From Verrucomicrobiaceae bacterium (GTDB lineage Bacteria; Verrucomicrobiota; Verrucomicrobiia; Verrucomicrobiales; Verrucomicrobiaceae), in assembly GCA_016795485.1 (NCBI GenBank), contig JAEUHM010000046.1, positions 124,001 through 188,000 on the forward strand: a stretch of 64,000 nt of DNA. Reading direction: 5' to 3'. Position 1 is the first letter of the stretch, and each line of letters begins with the position of its first letter. Position numbers and translations under genes: made by a program. Shown here piece after piece: positions 54,247 to 63,400 of this stretch. The notes beneath the pieces are model-generated. The model made no database searches, was not told the origin of the DNA, and was given only the letters and a program-made list of their open reading frames with translations.

Positions 54247-55734
54247 ATGAAAGCAGAACCATCCCAGCCGTTGCTGAGCGCACCTGATACCGAGGAGGCT
54301 TCCCTGATTGATTTGCTCTCCCGCGCTGCCGTCGTCGAGAACATGATCGCGTGCCAGTACTTGTTTGCTGGCTTTTCACTGAAGAAGTATCCGGGTGAGT
54401 TTGACGCCAAACTCGGCGAACAAGCCATTGCGGCCCAGTTGGAACGTAATCGCCGTTGGGGAGCCAAGATGCTTTTCACCGCACGCCAGGAGATGGAGCA
54501 CCTGTGCATGGTGCAGAACATGCTCGCCATCCTCAATCGTCCATCATGGATGTGGCGGCCAAACTTCCCTCTTCCTGCTGCTGCTTCCCTGTTGAAGATC
54601 CCGAACCACCTCATGCCATTCTCGCTGCATGCGCTGGAAGTGTTCCGTTACTACGAGAAACCTGATTCCCTGAACCTCCCTTCCCCTTTTGCCCTAGATG
54701 CACTGAGTGCGCGCATCCCGCGTTTGGCGAGCATCATGAACGGTTTGAGGGCCGCCTTTGATGGCATCGTACCAGAGTATTCTGAGGAGGTTCACTCGGT
54801 GCAGTCGGCTTATGAGGAGATTCAGCGGCTGTTTGACCACCTCTTCGATACACGCAAGATCACGGCACGGAATCCGAATCGGATCGTCAATGAGCACTTC
54901 GGCTTCAACATTTCGCTCGAAGCCCTGGTGCAAGGCGAGGGCAAAACATACATTGATGACATCGTGAAGCAGATCTTGGAGGAAGGTGAGGGTGCCCAAG
55001 GCGCTCCTCCTCTCGGTAGCCACTTCATGGCATTCCAGTCGATGATTGACGAAGTCACTGACCTCGAATCTCACCATCCGGAACTAAACCCGGTCTTACC
55101 TGTGGTAGTCAATCCTTCCGTGCTTCCGCCTATCTTCCACCTTGGCCAGACCACGCCTATCACGAACAAGTTTACCGTGGCGGTGGTGCAGTTACTCAAT
55201 GACATCTGCCAATTGCAGAGCCGAATGCTCACAGGCTTCTTTGATCGATATAACATCGACCAGACGACGGGAATCCATCCTCCAGTGGTGAATGCTTACT
55301 TCCAGACAGCGTTTTACCCCATGATGACGATGCTAGTCAGGCCACTGGGCGAGATCGTTTGCCGACTTCCTGCCGATGCCGACTACAAGCCACAGAAGGG
55401 CAAGCTTCCCGAGCGAACTGCAGGGCCAACCTTTGAGTTTGCCACCCCTCAGGGTGCTGGCAACGAGACGGCAAAGCGCGCTGCAGTGGCAGAGTTTTCC
55501 TCAGGGGAAGAGTATGTCGCCAAGCTCCGAGAGCTTGGCAAAGTTTGTGCCAATCTGGCGGCAAACGTCCCTGCGGGCTACGAACCTCTCGGCGGCCGGT
55601 CCTATGCGGACAACTTTACTTACTTGTCACAGAACCTGGAACGTATGGCGGTCAACTTTGGTGACTACTGGTCAGGCAAGATGGTCACCGTGGTGCCCAG
55701 CACCAACTTCCAGAACCTGGATAACATGAACTAA
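54247..55734 (+). CDS. ferritin-like protein related to iminophenyl-pyruvate dimer synthase (VioB/RebD type)
   Basis: The 495-residue protein has a ferritin-like helix pair with VENMIACQYLFAGFSLKK and ARQEMEHLCMVQNMLAIL, followed by RPNFPLP, as in the ferritin-like domain of VioB/RebD proteins. The Glu and His residues in ENMIACQ and QEMEHL are the likely diiron ligands. Helical segments follow to the C-terminus. No other tryptophan-dimer pigment gene is nearby, so a bisindole role is not supported. It is the first gene of a tightly packed set of five, six bases before the next one. The reaction is unknown; an iron-dependent oxidation is possible. Confidence 0.75.
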   Translation: MKAEPSQPLLSAPDTEEASLIDLLSRAAVVENMIACQYLFAGFSLKKYPGEFDAKLGEQAIAAQLERNRRWGAKMLFTARQEMEHLCMVQNMLAILNRPSWMWRPNFPLPAAASLLKIPNHLMPFSLHALEVFRYYEKPDSLNLPSPFALDALSARIPRLASIMNGLRAAFDGIVPEYSEEVHSVQSAYEEIQRLFDHLFDTRKITARNPNRIVNEHFGFNISLEALVQGEGKTYIDDIVKQILEEGEGAQGAPPLGSHFMAFQSMIDEVTDLESHHPELNPVLPVVVNPSVLPPIFHLGQTTPITNKFTVAVVQLLNDICQLQSRMLTGFFDRYNIDQTTGIHPPVVNAYFQTAFYPMMTMLVRPLGEIVCRLPADADYKPQKGKLPERTAGPTFEFATPQGAGNETAKRAAVAEFSSGEEYVAKLRELGKVCANLAANVPAGYEPLGGRSYADNFTYLSQNLERMAVNFGDYWSGKMVTVVPSTNFQNLDNMN

Positions 55735-55740
55735 CAGGCC

Positions 55741-56778
55741 ATGAGCACGCACGTCATCGACATCGACTTCGAGGGGTTCTTCCTTTGCCGACTCGCCACC
55801 GATCCTGATCCCTCTCTGGAAGAACGCGGCATCAGCGGGTTCACTTATGCCGTTGCGGGCGAGTCCCTTTTGAATCCAGCCATCTTCTGTCAGCCAGAGG
55901 ATGTGCAGAAGACTTATGGATTGAAGCCGCCCGAGTATCGTGACCGAGCGGCCGATGATCTTGAGCAGTTTGACATCGTCAACATCCGTCAGGCATCTCC
56001 GGATTATGCCAGCTACAACACCCAGGGCATCGGCATCAATGTCACTGGTGTGAAGGTCAATGGAAGCCCTGACTCCAAACTCACCTCCGTCCTCGCCAAC
56101 GCTAAAGTCCGCTTCTGTGTGGACGGTGTGAAGGGCTGGAACTTCCCCGGTCCCATTTTTGAAGGCAGAAACCAAATCGTTTCTGATGGAGATCCTGATC
56201 GGTTCTCGGTCAATCCATTCGTTTTTCAAATCAAAGACGCAGCAGACAAGACCACATTCGTGCAGCGATTTGACCCTCTTGATTTTGATCATCCTCAAAA
56301 CCAAATGTGGCAAACACCGGGTGACGTGGTTGCACGTCGTTTGCCCGTGCAGCGGTTTCCGCAGTCACAAGTTTTGCTGAACTCGCTGGGCATTGAAGAC
56401 CCGATCGACCACTTCACGATGAGGAGCGATTGGCTTGCTGCCAAGGTCGCCGAAGCCGAGGCGTGCGGCAAAACAGCGCTCGCGGAAGCCTATAAGTCGC
56501 GCCAGTTCGCCGTTGATTTCTTCACGCAAGCCACGGGCCCTACTGTGCTATCGAATCGCCTCGCCAGCCGCATTCCTTTGCGGCAGCTATACATCCATGA
56601 GATCCGCGGGACGCCTCAGATGGCACCTATTGTTGTCAATAGTGGAGCATTTGCTGGCTACACCATCCGCACCAATGAGCCATGGCCGGTTCAATACTAC
56701 ATTGGTGCCTTCGATGGCGATCTAATGACAGGTTACATCACTGGCACACTGACGTTACCAGCCGATCTACCAGCCTGA
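55741..56778 (+). CDS. protein of unknown function, second gene of the ferritin/OsmC/FIST/cyclase operon
   Basis: The 345-residue protein has no signal peptide and no motif I recognise. The opening VIDIDFEGFFLCRLATDPDP and the central block DAADKTTFVQRFDPLDFDHPQ look like a compact beta-rich soluble domain. It follows the ferritin-like gene by six bases and precedes the OsmC-family gene by 39 bases. It may be the substrate-binding or structural partner of the ferritin-like protein, but this is only inferred from position. Confidence 0.7.
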   Translation: MSTHVIDIDFEGFFLCRLATDPDPSLEERGISGFTYAVAGESLLNPAIFCQPEDVQKTYGLKPPEYRDRAADDLEQFDIVNIRQASPDYASYNTQGIGINVTGVKVNGSPDSKLTSVLANAKVRFCVDGVKGWNFPGPIFEGRNQIVSDGDPDRFSVNPFVFQIKDAADKTTFVQRFDPLDFDHPQNQMWQTPGDVVARRLPVQRFPQSQVLLNSLGIEDPIDHFTMRSDWLAAKVAEAEACGKTALAEAYKSRQFAVDFFTQATGPTVLSNRLASRIPLRQLYIHEIRGTPQMAPIVVNSGAFAGYTIRTNEPWPVQYYIGAFDGDLMTGYITGTLTLPADLPA

Positions 56779-56817
56779 TTTCCCCCATTGGCAGCATCCA
56801 CCTCAACCCACACTCCT

Positions 56818-57378
56818 ATGAGCAACATCAAGAACGGCGTAAACCTCACTGACATCGAAAACCTGGTCAACGGCATCAAAGAGAACCCTGGACTCGCTAA
56901 CGTGCAGTTCCAGGCCAAATCGACATGGGGCGGCAGCACGAAAGCCAACGTGGAGATTGGACCGTGCATCGCTGGCGGACAGGACATCTCACCGCCGACA
57001 CGCAAGTTCAAGATGGTCGTCGACGAGCCGGGCGTGCTTGGCGGAGAGGATAGCGCGCCAAATCCAGTCGAGTATTTGGCCGCAGCGCTTTGCGGTTGCC
57101 TTACCGCCGGCATCGCCACCAACGCAGGACTGTTCGATGTGCAGCTCGACAAGATTGAAGTCGAAGTTGCGGTCAACTTTGACATTCACGGCGTGCTCGG
57201 GCTCAACAAGCAGACTCCAAGTGGCCCTCTCAGCCTTCACTATAAAGTCAAACTCGGTGGCCCAGGAGCAGCTGAAGCCATGGAGCGGTGCAAGACCACC
57301 ATTGACCGCAAGTCTCCCATCAAGAACGCCATCCATCTGCCTCTACAGGTGACCACTGACTTCGAGCTTCTTCCTTGA
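56818..57378 (+). CDS. OsmC-family protein
   Basis: The protein of about 186 residues has the OsmC core: a beta-sheet half with ANVEIGPCIAGGQ, then EDSAPNPVEYLAAALCGCLTAGIA with the conserved Cys on the central helix, and later LQVTTDFELLP. Family members reduce organic hydroperoxides or act on other thiol-reactive compounds. Whether both catalytic cysteines are present in the usual spacing is unclear. I chose ATG 56818; a TTG at 56788 is also in frame. Its stop overlaps the FIST start (TTGA). Confidence 0.82.
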   Translation: MSNIKNGVNLTDIENLVNGIKENPGLANVQFQAKSTWGGSTKANVEIGPCIAGGQDISPPTRKFKMVVDEPGVLGGEDSAPNPVEYLAAALCGCLTAGIATNAGLFDVQLDKIEVEVAVNFDIHGVLGLNKQTPSGPLSLHYKVKLGGPGAAEAMERCKTTIDRKSPIKNAIHLPLQVTTDFELLP

Positions 57379-58607
57379 ACTCCAAACCGCGAGCTGCCAC
57401 GGGCATCAGTGAGGTCACGGACGCCTTCACTGGCGGTGCCGAGGCCGCCAAGCGTGCGCTAGATCACCTCGGTGCAGACCTTGAGGCCCATCTAGCGCTG
57501 GTGTTTTGCACCTCACGGTTAGATCCGGCAGCAGTCACCCAGGGCATCCGCAGTGTCTTGAAGCCCGACGTTCCGCTTTTCGGAGCAAATGCGAACGGCG
57601 TCATCGGCAATGACTTCGTCGGGTACGATGGCTTCCAAGTTGGTGTTGCGTTGCTGCATCTACCTGGAGTGGAGATGAAGTTCTTCCATCACACCGGCAT
57701 CGCCTTCAAAGAAGCCGAAGCCGGCGATGTGCTGGGCACTCTGATCTCGCCACAACTGCGGGACACGGTAGCAGACGACTTCCTTTTGTTTTTTTATGAC
57801 TCCGTGAACCGGCTCAAAGGCAGATTCATCATGAATCTCGCCACACCGCTGCTTGAGGGCATGGCGCGACATCTTCCGTCCGGCCTGCGGGTGGCTGGCG
57901 CACGGGTCATGGGAGACATGAAGTTCAATCCCACAACGCAATGGTGTGGTCAGGCTCTGCTGCAAGATTCAGCCGTGGCGCTTCTCTTCTCTGGAGGACT
58001 CAGGGTGCACAAAAAGGTTCTTCACGGCTGCCGCCCCACGAGCGCCTACCATCGCGTGACCAAAGCAGACGGCCCTGTGGTGCTGGAGATTGACGGACGT
58101 CCCGCGCTTGACCTCATCGGCGACATATTAGGCCCAGAACTGCGAGGTGACTTCCAGCAGTACAAGTTCTTCCTCACGTTTGGCGTCAACCACGGCGGCA
58201 AGTGGGGTGACTTCGTCGAAGATCACTACGCTAGCCGGATGTGCGTCAATGTAGATCAGAAACGTGGCGGCATTGTGTTGGCAGAGCCTCTGGCGGAAGG
58301 AGACGAGTTCCAGATCATGCGGCGGAACTTTGACATGCGGCAGTACCGGGCTGCCACCGCTGCACTGGTGGATGAAGTCGTCAGTTCCGGCAGCGTACCG
58401 TTCTTCGCCCTCTACATCAACTGTGCAGGCCGCGCGGCATCCTACTACGGCAGTCAGGAAGAGGAAGCCGCCTATGTAGCAGAAGGCCTTGGCAAGCGGG
58501 TGCCTCTTCTTGGCGTCTACGAGGCCGGGGAGTTCTCTCGCGTCAACGGACGCTTGCAACTCCTGGACTGGAGCGGCGTTCTGGTTCTGTTCAGTTATCC
58601 CGCATGA
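57375..58607 (+). CDS. stand-alone FIST sensor protein
   Basis: The 410-residue protein has an N-terminal FIST domain (LALVFCTSRLDPAAVTQGIR, PLFGANANGVIG, VALLHLPG) and a C-terminal FIST_C domain (FALYINCAGRAASYYG, VPLLGVYEAGEFSRVNG, LDWSGVLVLFS). FIST domains sense small ligands, perhaps amino acids, and are usually fused to or encoded near signalling enzymes. Here the output enzyme is the next gene, overlapping by four bases (ATGA). The start is a TTG at 57375 within the OsmC stop. No membrane segment is seen, so it is probably cytoplasmic. Confidence 0.88.
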   Translation: MNSKPRAATGISEVTDAFTGGAEAAKRALDHLGADLEAHLALVFCTSRLDPAAVTQGIRSVLKPDVPLFGANANGVIGNDFVGYDGFQVGVALLHLPGVEMKFFHHTGIAFKEAEAGDVLGTLISPQLRDTVADDFLLFFYDSVNRLKGRFIMNLATPLLEGMARHLPSGLRVAGARVMGDMKFNPTTQWCGQALLQDSAVALLFSGGLRVHKKVLHGCRPTSAYHRVTKADGPVVLEIDGRPALDLIGDILGPELRGDFQQYKFFLTFGVNHGGKWGDFVEDHYASRMCVNVDQKRGGIVLAEPLAEGDEFQIMRRNFDMRQYRAATAALVDEVVSSGSVPFFALYINCAGRAASYYGSQEEEAAYVAEGLGKRVPLLGVYEAGEFSRVNGRLQLLDWSGVLVLFSYPA

Positions 58608-60007
58608 GCCTTCCGCCAAACAGCGATCCGCGCATCGAGGCCGAGTATTATGCCCGCCTCGCTGACGAGAATGCTGGCCAGATCATCCGTGCTGACGCAC
58701 AGCTCTCGCTCGCACGCCGCGAGCTAGATCAGCGCACGAAGGGCTTTCGCATCTTGTCCATGTTAGGAGATACCACCTCGCTGAACTCCTACTCAGACAT
58801 GGGACCGGTGCTGGAGGCAACACTCACCCGCATCCATGAGGTGTTCCACGTAGACCGCTCCTTGGTGCTTCTGGAGAAGCCAGGAGCGCCCGGAATCTTC
58901 ACGGTGGCCCACCATCTTGGCCTCGACCCGCAAGTCGTGAAACGCTTGAGCGCACTCATGTTCGCCATCAACGACACGCTGCTCGAAGGGCGGGAGCATG
59001 TCGTGATGAATCGGGCCACAACCAAGTTTCCGTTTATCGATCTCCTTCAGTCCATGCTCGGGCTGACCTATTTCGTCTGCGTTCCCGTGAAAACAGCGGG
59101 TGCCACTACGGGTTGGCTGCTGGCGAGCAACGACAAAGAGGCCTATCCGTTTTATCCACCGTTTGACCAGGGCCACGTGGAGATTTTTACCGCCATTGCA
59201 GCCTTCCTGGGGGCTGCTTTGGCCAACCAGAAACTCTACCGCGATCTCGCCACTGCGCACGATGAGTTGGCCACGATTAACAGCGAACTGGAAGCCAGGG
59301 TGGAAGCACGCACTGCTGACCTCGATCAGCGCAATCAACAACTCGCCCGCGAGAAGGAGCGCAGTGAGGAACTCCTGCTCAACATGCTCCCCCGGCAGAC
59401 CGCCCTTGAGCTACAGCGCACTGGCCAGGCCGTTCCACGCAGTTTTGAAAAAGCCATCGTCGTGTTTGCAGACATTGTTGGCTTCACCGACATCTCAGAA
59501 AAGATGTCGCCCGGAGAGCTAGTCAGCGAGCTAGACCAAGTCTTTCGTGCGTTCGATCACATCATCCAGCGCTACGGCTTGGAGAAACTCAAGACCATCG
59601 GCGACTGCTACATGTTTGCAGGCGGACTTCCCGTTCCCAATGAGCAGGCCGCCACCGCCGCCGTCCATGCCTGTCTTGAGTTTCAGGAGTTCCTCATCCG
59701 CCGCCGAGATGAGCTGGAGCGCCAGGGTAAGCCCTATTTCCTCTTCCGCTATGGCGTCAACTGCGGCCCAGTGGTAGCGGGCGTCGTTGGCTCCAAAAAG
59801 TTCGTTTACGACGTCTGGGGCAGCACCGTCAACATCGCCGCCCGCTTGGAGTCCGCAGCAGAAGTCGGTCGCGTGAACATCTCCGAGGCCACCTACGAAC
59901 TCGTCAAAGAAGAGTTTCACTGCGTTCCACGGGGCGAAATCACCGTCAAACACGGCCGAAAGATCCAGATGTACTACGTCGAGCCCACCCAGCCCGCGCT
60001 CAGCTAG
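58604..60007 (+). CDS. GAF-domain class III adenylate/guanylate cyclase
   Basis: The 467-residue protein has an N-terminal helical stretch, a GAF domain (about residues 65-215, with VFHVDRSLVLLE and GLTYFVCVPV), a coiled coil (NSELEARVEARTADLDQRNQQL) and a class III cyclase domain. Metal-binding Asp residues are in VFADIVGFTDI and KTIGDCYM. The substrate pair reads Lys (LEKLKTIGD) and Asp (VYDVWGSTVNIAARL), and the transition-state Asn and Arg are in NIAAR. The Lys/Asp pair favours ATP, so adenylate cyclase is the better guess. It overlaps the FIST gene by four bases and probably takes its signal from it. Confidence 0.9.
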   Translation: MSLPPNSDPRIEAEYYARLADENAGQIIRADAQLSLARRELDQRTKGFRILSMLGDTTSLNSYSDMGPVLEATLTRIHEVFHVDRSLVLLEKPGAPGIFTVAHHLGLDPQVVKRLSALMFAINDTLLEGREHVVMNRATTKFPFIDLLQSMLGLTYFVCVPVKTAGATTGWLLASNDKEAYPFYPPFDQGHVEIFTAIAAFLGAALANQKLYRDLATAHDELATINSELEARVEARTADLDQRNQQLAREKERSEELLLNMLPRQTALELQRTGQAVPRSFEKAIVVFADIVGFTDISEKMSPGELVSELDQVFRAFDHIIQRYGLEKLKTIGDCYMFAGGLPVPNEQAATAAVHACLEFQEFLIRRRDELERQGKPYFLFRYGVNCGPVVAGVVGSKKFVYDVWGSTVNIAARLESAAEVGRVNISEATYELVKEEFHCVPRGEITVKHGRKIQMYYVEPTQPALS

Positions 60008-60401
60008 AAAGTTGAACATGGCGGTGGGTGGGTGGACGAAAACAGCCATAGTGCCGTAAATCTGGTCAGGAACGTCCCAGACAGTGGGCTCCTAGGCGCT
60101 TTCGATATACCGGCTTAAGCTAACGATTGCCTTGGTGCCCATGGTTTTGGCCTACTTCGAGCCAAAGGAGGCCTGCATTGGGCCAAAGGAGGCCTGCATT
60201 GGGCCAAAGGAGGCCTGCATTGAGTCAAAGGAGGCCTGCATTGGGCCAAAGGAGGCCTGCATTGAGCCAAAGGAGGCCCGCCGCTGATGCCCGAACGACG
60301 ACGCCAAACCAAACTAGAAGCCCTCTGACCCGGCCCCGGCAAGCTCGCACCTGCCCTTGGCATCCCCGGTCACGACCAGGGCACACCCTTGACTGGAGCA
60401 A
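60008..60401. other. 394-base non-coding stretch with a tandem repeat array
   Basis: It lies between the cyclase stop and the convergent stop of the long repeat protein. It holds a short G-rich run (GGCGGTGGGTGGGTGG at 60020-60035) and the 21-bp array. No clear terminator with a T-run was found after the cyclase gene. Confidence 0.6.
60161..60277. repeat. 21-bp tandem array, five full units and a partial sixth
   Basis: The unit contains CAAAGGAGGCCTGCATTG with an exact period of 21; units start at 60161, 60182, 60203, 60224, 60245 and 60266. The variable bases are few (for example GCC versus GTC at 60224). Every unit has AAAGGAGG, the Shine-Dalgarno core, and most have AGGCCT. The period is a multiple of three, so reading frames stay open on both strands, but nothing else suggests a protein. 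Confidence 0.9.
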
Positions 60402-63400
60402 TCACCTCAGATTTGCCAGGATGGTCACTCCACCACGATTGATGAAGTTTCCGCCTCCTGCGGCTACGAGATTGCCACCGCCAGCAGCCACGAGGGTGGC
60501 TCCATCTTGGCCAACGAGGTTGCCTGCTCCTTTGGCTATGAGGCCAGCACCATCGCGGGCTATTACGCTCGCACCATCATTTCCTACAAGGTGTCCGGCT
60601 CCGGCAGCCACGATGTTTCCACCGCCTGCAGCGACGAGATTGCCGCCTCCGGCTGCGACTAAAGTGCTGCCGTCTTGGCCGACGAGCTTCCCACCGCCAG
60701 CATTTACAAGGTCGGCTATGGACATGAAGGTGCTGCCGTCTTGGCCAACAAGGTAGGCGGCAGACAATGTGCTGCCATCTTGGCCAACGAGGTTTCCACC
60801 TCCTGCGGCTACGAGATTGCCTCCGCCAGCAGCCACCAGATTGCCGCCACCTGCGGCTACGAGGCTGTTGGCGGGAATAAACAGATTGGCGAGCACGGTG
60901 TTGGCAGGTTGAGTGCCTGCGGAGAGCGTAGGCAGATGAGCCAATTGCACATTGCTGCTGTCACCAGGACCCACGGCGACACGAACTGAGGTGCTGTCCT
61001 TTACCAAACGAATGCTGCTGGCCAGTATGTTGGCGGAAGGACCAACGGCGAGCACGCGTCCGCCACCGAGTTGGACCACGGTGACACCATTGTTGAGTTG
61101 GAGGATGTCCGCTCCTCCAAAGGAGGTCACCAGAGGCTCGGCCTGCCCAGCGAACGTGCCGCCAGTGAGGAAGTCTATAGGGATGGCAGGCAATCCTTCT
61201 CCCAAAAGCCCATTTGCTGCACTTTTAGTGACATCGGCGGCCTGAGCCCCTTCATTGCCTGAGCGGACGAAGACGCTGAGCGGTCCAGGAGACTTACCCA
61301 TCGCATTTTCAGTATCAAAGATGCAGGTGTTGTCATTGATGCGGGTGCCGGTGAAGTCATCTCTGACCTTCACGGTAAGTGTCACAGCACCCCCTTCACG
61401 CGGGAGGAGCGCATAAATCTCCCAAGTGACTTTTGATCCCTTCTTTTTCGCCACATTAAGGTTTCCGTAAGTCTCCGTGGTGGTTGAGATCAAGTTGGCA
61501 TTGTAGCGGTAAGAACTGGCGCTGATGTAATCACAACCATCAGGGATGCTCATCTCGATGATGCCTTTGTCGAGCGCGAGGTTCGAGAGGTTACCCACCA
61601 TGATGGTATAGCTGAAGGTGTCTCCGCGCTTGACTGAAACAGGAGCACAGCGACCAACGAATATTTTTGCATCCTTTCCCGAGTCAACTTGTACGGGGAC
61701 GGTGGCCTTAACGGGAATCTTTGCCATCGCAATGAGTGGATTCACCCCAGCAGCCCGGGCCGATCTCGCACTGGACGGTTTCACATAGGATCCGCTAACG
61801 GTAGCATCCAGTTCCAAGGGTTCCCTCGTCTGGCCCTTGGTGTTCTGGAGCGCGGCCTTAGTGGCGGGATCCAGATTGATCTTGATGGTGGGGAAAGCGA
61901 TGTTGAGGCTGCCGAGCGGGAACGAGAGCTTCCGTGCACCTTTGGAATCGGGCGCACTGATGCTAAAGGTGTTGTTTGTAGCTCCGGGTGCAAACGTCTC
62001 CACCACCTGACCTGCGGTATTGAAAACTTGAGCCAGGGCCACTTGGAAACCTTTGGGGATAACGGTATCCATTTTCATGCCGGAAAGAGCTACGCCCTGA
62101 CCACCCGTGACTTCATAGGGAATGCTGAGGGTGATGGACTCATTGTCCGCCAAGGTGCTGCGACTCTTCACCACACCAACGGGCAAGGTTGGGATGGCAG
62201 GAAGTGTGGTGAGCACTTTCACAGCGTCCTCAGTGTCGCCCACGGGGAAGTGCAGGTTCGTAGCAGTGAGGTGATAGCCTTTCGCTAGAGTGTAAGCCAG
62301 ACCATTCTTTACCCCACTGACACCACCTCCTTGGCTGATGATGGTACGTCCAGTGGGAACACTGGTTTTGACCTGAACGCGGTAAACAAAATGCCCGCTG
62401 GAGCTTGCGTTCAAGTCTCCTGCTGGAAAACCTATGCTCCGCACGAGGGCAGCGGTCACTCCGTCGTATTTGCGGTTGCCATTGGCATCATTGAATACTT
62501 CACCGACATCGTAGAAGCCATTGGCCTTGCGGTTGTCAGCGCCGGGTGTGTTGTCGAACGGAGTGTCGGTGTAGCCCTCGGCACCGACGATCTTCATCTC
62601 TTTTCCGGCAGCATCATAGAAGCGATAATCCACGAGGCTGGGCACCGTGCTGCCATTCCTCTCCAGTGAACCGATAAATGTCATCTCTTCAGGTATGTAG
62701 TCGCGCACCACGACCCCCAAAGCCGCGCCTCCCCCTGGTTCATTGCGGTAGGTGAGCTTGTAATCACAGAGGCCATCCGTGCTGATAGTCTTGCCATTTG
62801 CGCCTATTCCCTTGTCATCTATGACAGTGATGATGCGCTCTCCCGCCCTAAAGATCACTCCGTCCCCAACAGCTTCCTTGGTTAATGTGAGCTTCGGCGC
62901 GGCCAGTGGCGGATCACTGAGCAGGGGGCGTGCAGGCGGCGGTTCTGCGGCAAACAGGGTCTTGGTGCCGAACACTGCCCAGAAAACAGGAGTGATGCTC
63001 ACCTCCATCGGGGTGCTCACTCCATTGACGTTCACAGTGGATGGCACGTCCTGGCCCACGACCAGATCATATTCCATATAACGGAACTCGCCGCCGCCCA
63101 CCGTGCCGAGAACGAAGAACATCTCACGCGTTTCAGGGAAATAGGCTGGTAGTGTGGTGGGGTTTAGGTCTGCCGCTGGCCAGGTTCCGGTGACAAATCG
63201 GAAGCTGCCGTTGCTGCCAGGCCCGCCTGTGCCGTCGTTGACTCCAGCCGCTAGCAAGGAGGTGCCGCTGGGCAAAACGTTGTTCACCTTGGCTCCGGTG
63301 ATGGCAGTCGGGAGCCAGTTCTTGGCGGTGACGGTGTAACGGATGGTCTCACCAGGATGCGCAATGTTCTTGTTGGAGCTGACGCTGACTTCCAACGGCG

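Noticed and set aside
54247..55734. Violacein/rebeccamycin-type bisindole pathway
   Set aside because: Only the ferritin-like domain resembles VioB/RebD; no tryptophan oxidase or other pathway genes are adjacent.
60020..60035. G-quadruplex after the cyclase gene
   Set aside because: GGCGGTGGGTGGGTGG could form only a weak two-layer structure; not enough to call a feature.
60127..60756. Long plus-strand open frame across the 21-bp array and into the repeat protein
   Set aside because: It exists only because a 21-base period keeps all frames open and because it is antisense to the octapeptide repeats.
60405..60863. RTX calcium-binding repeats
   Set aside because: The period is eight, not nine, and the GGxGxDxUx pattern is absent.
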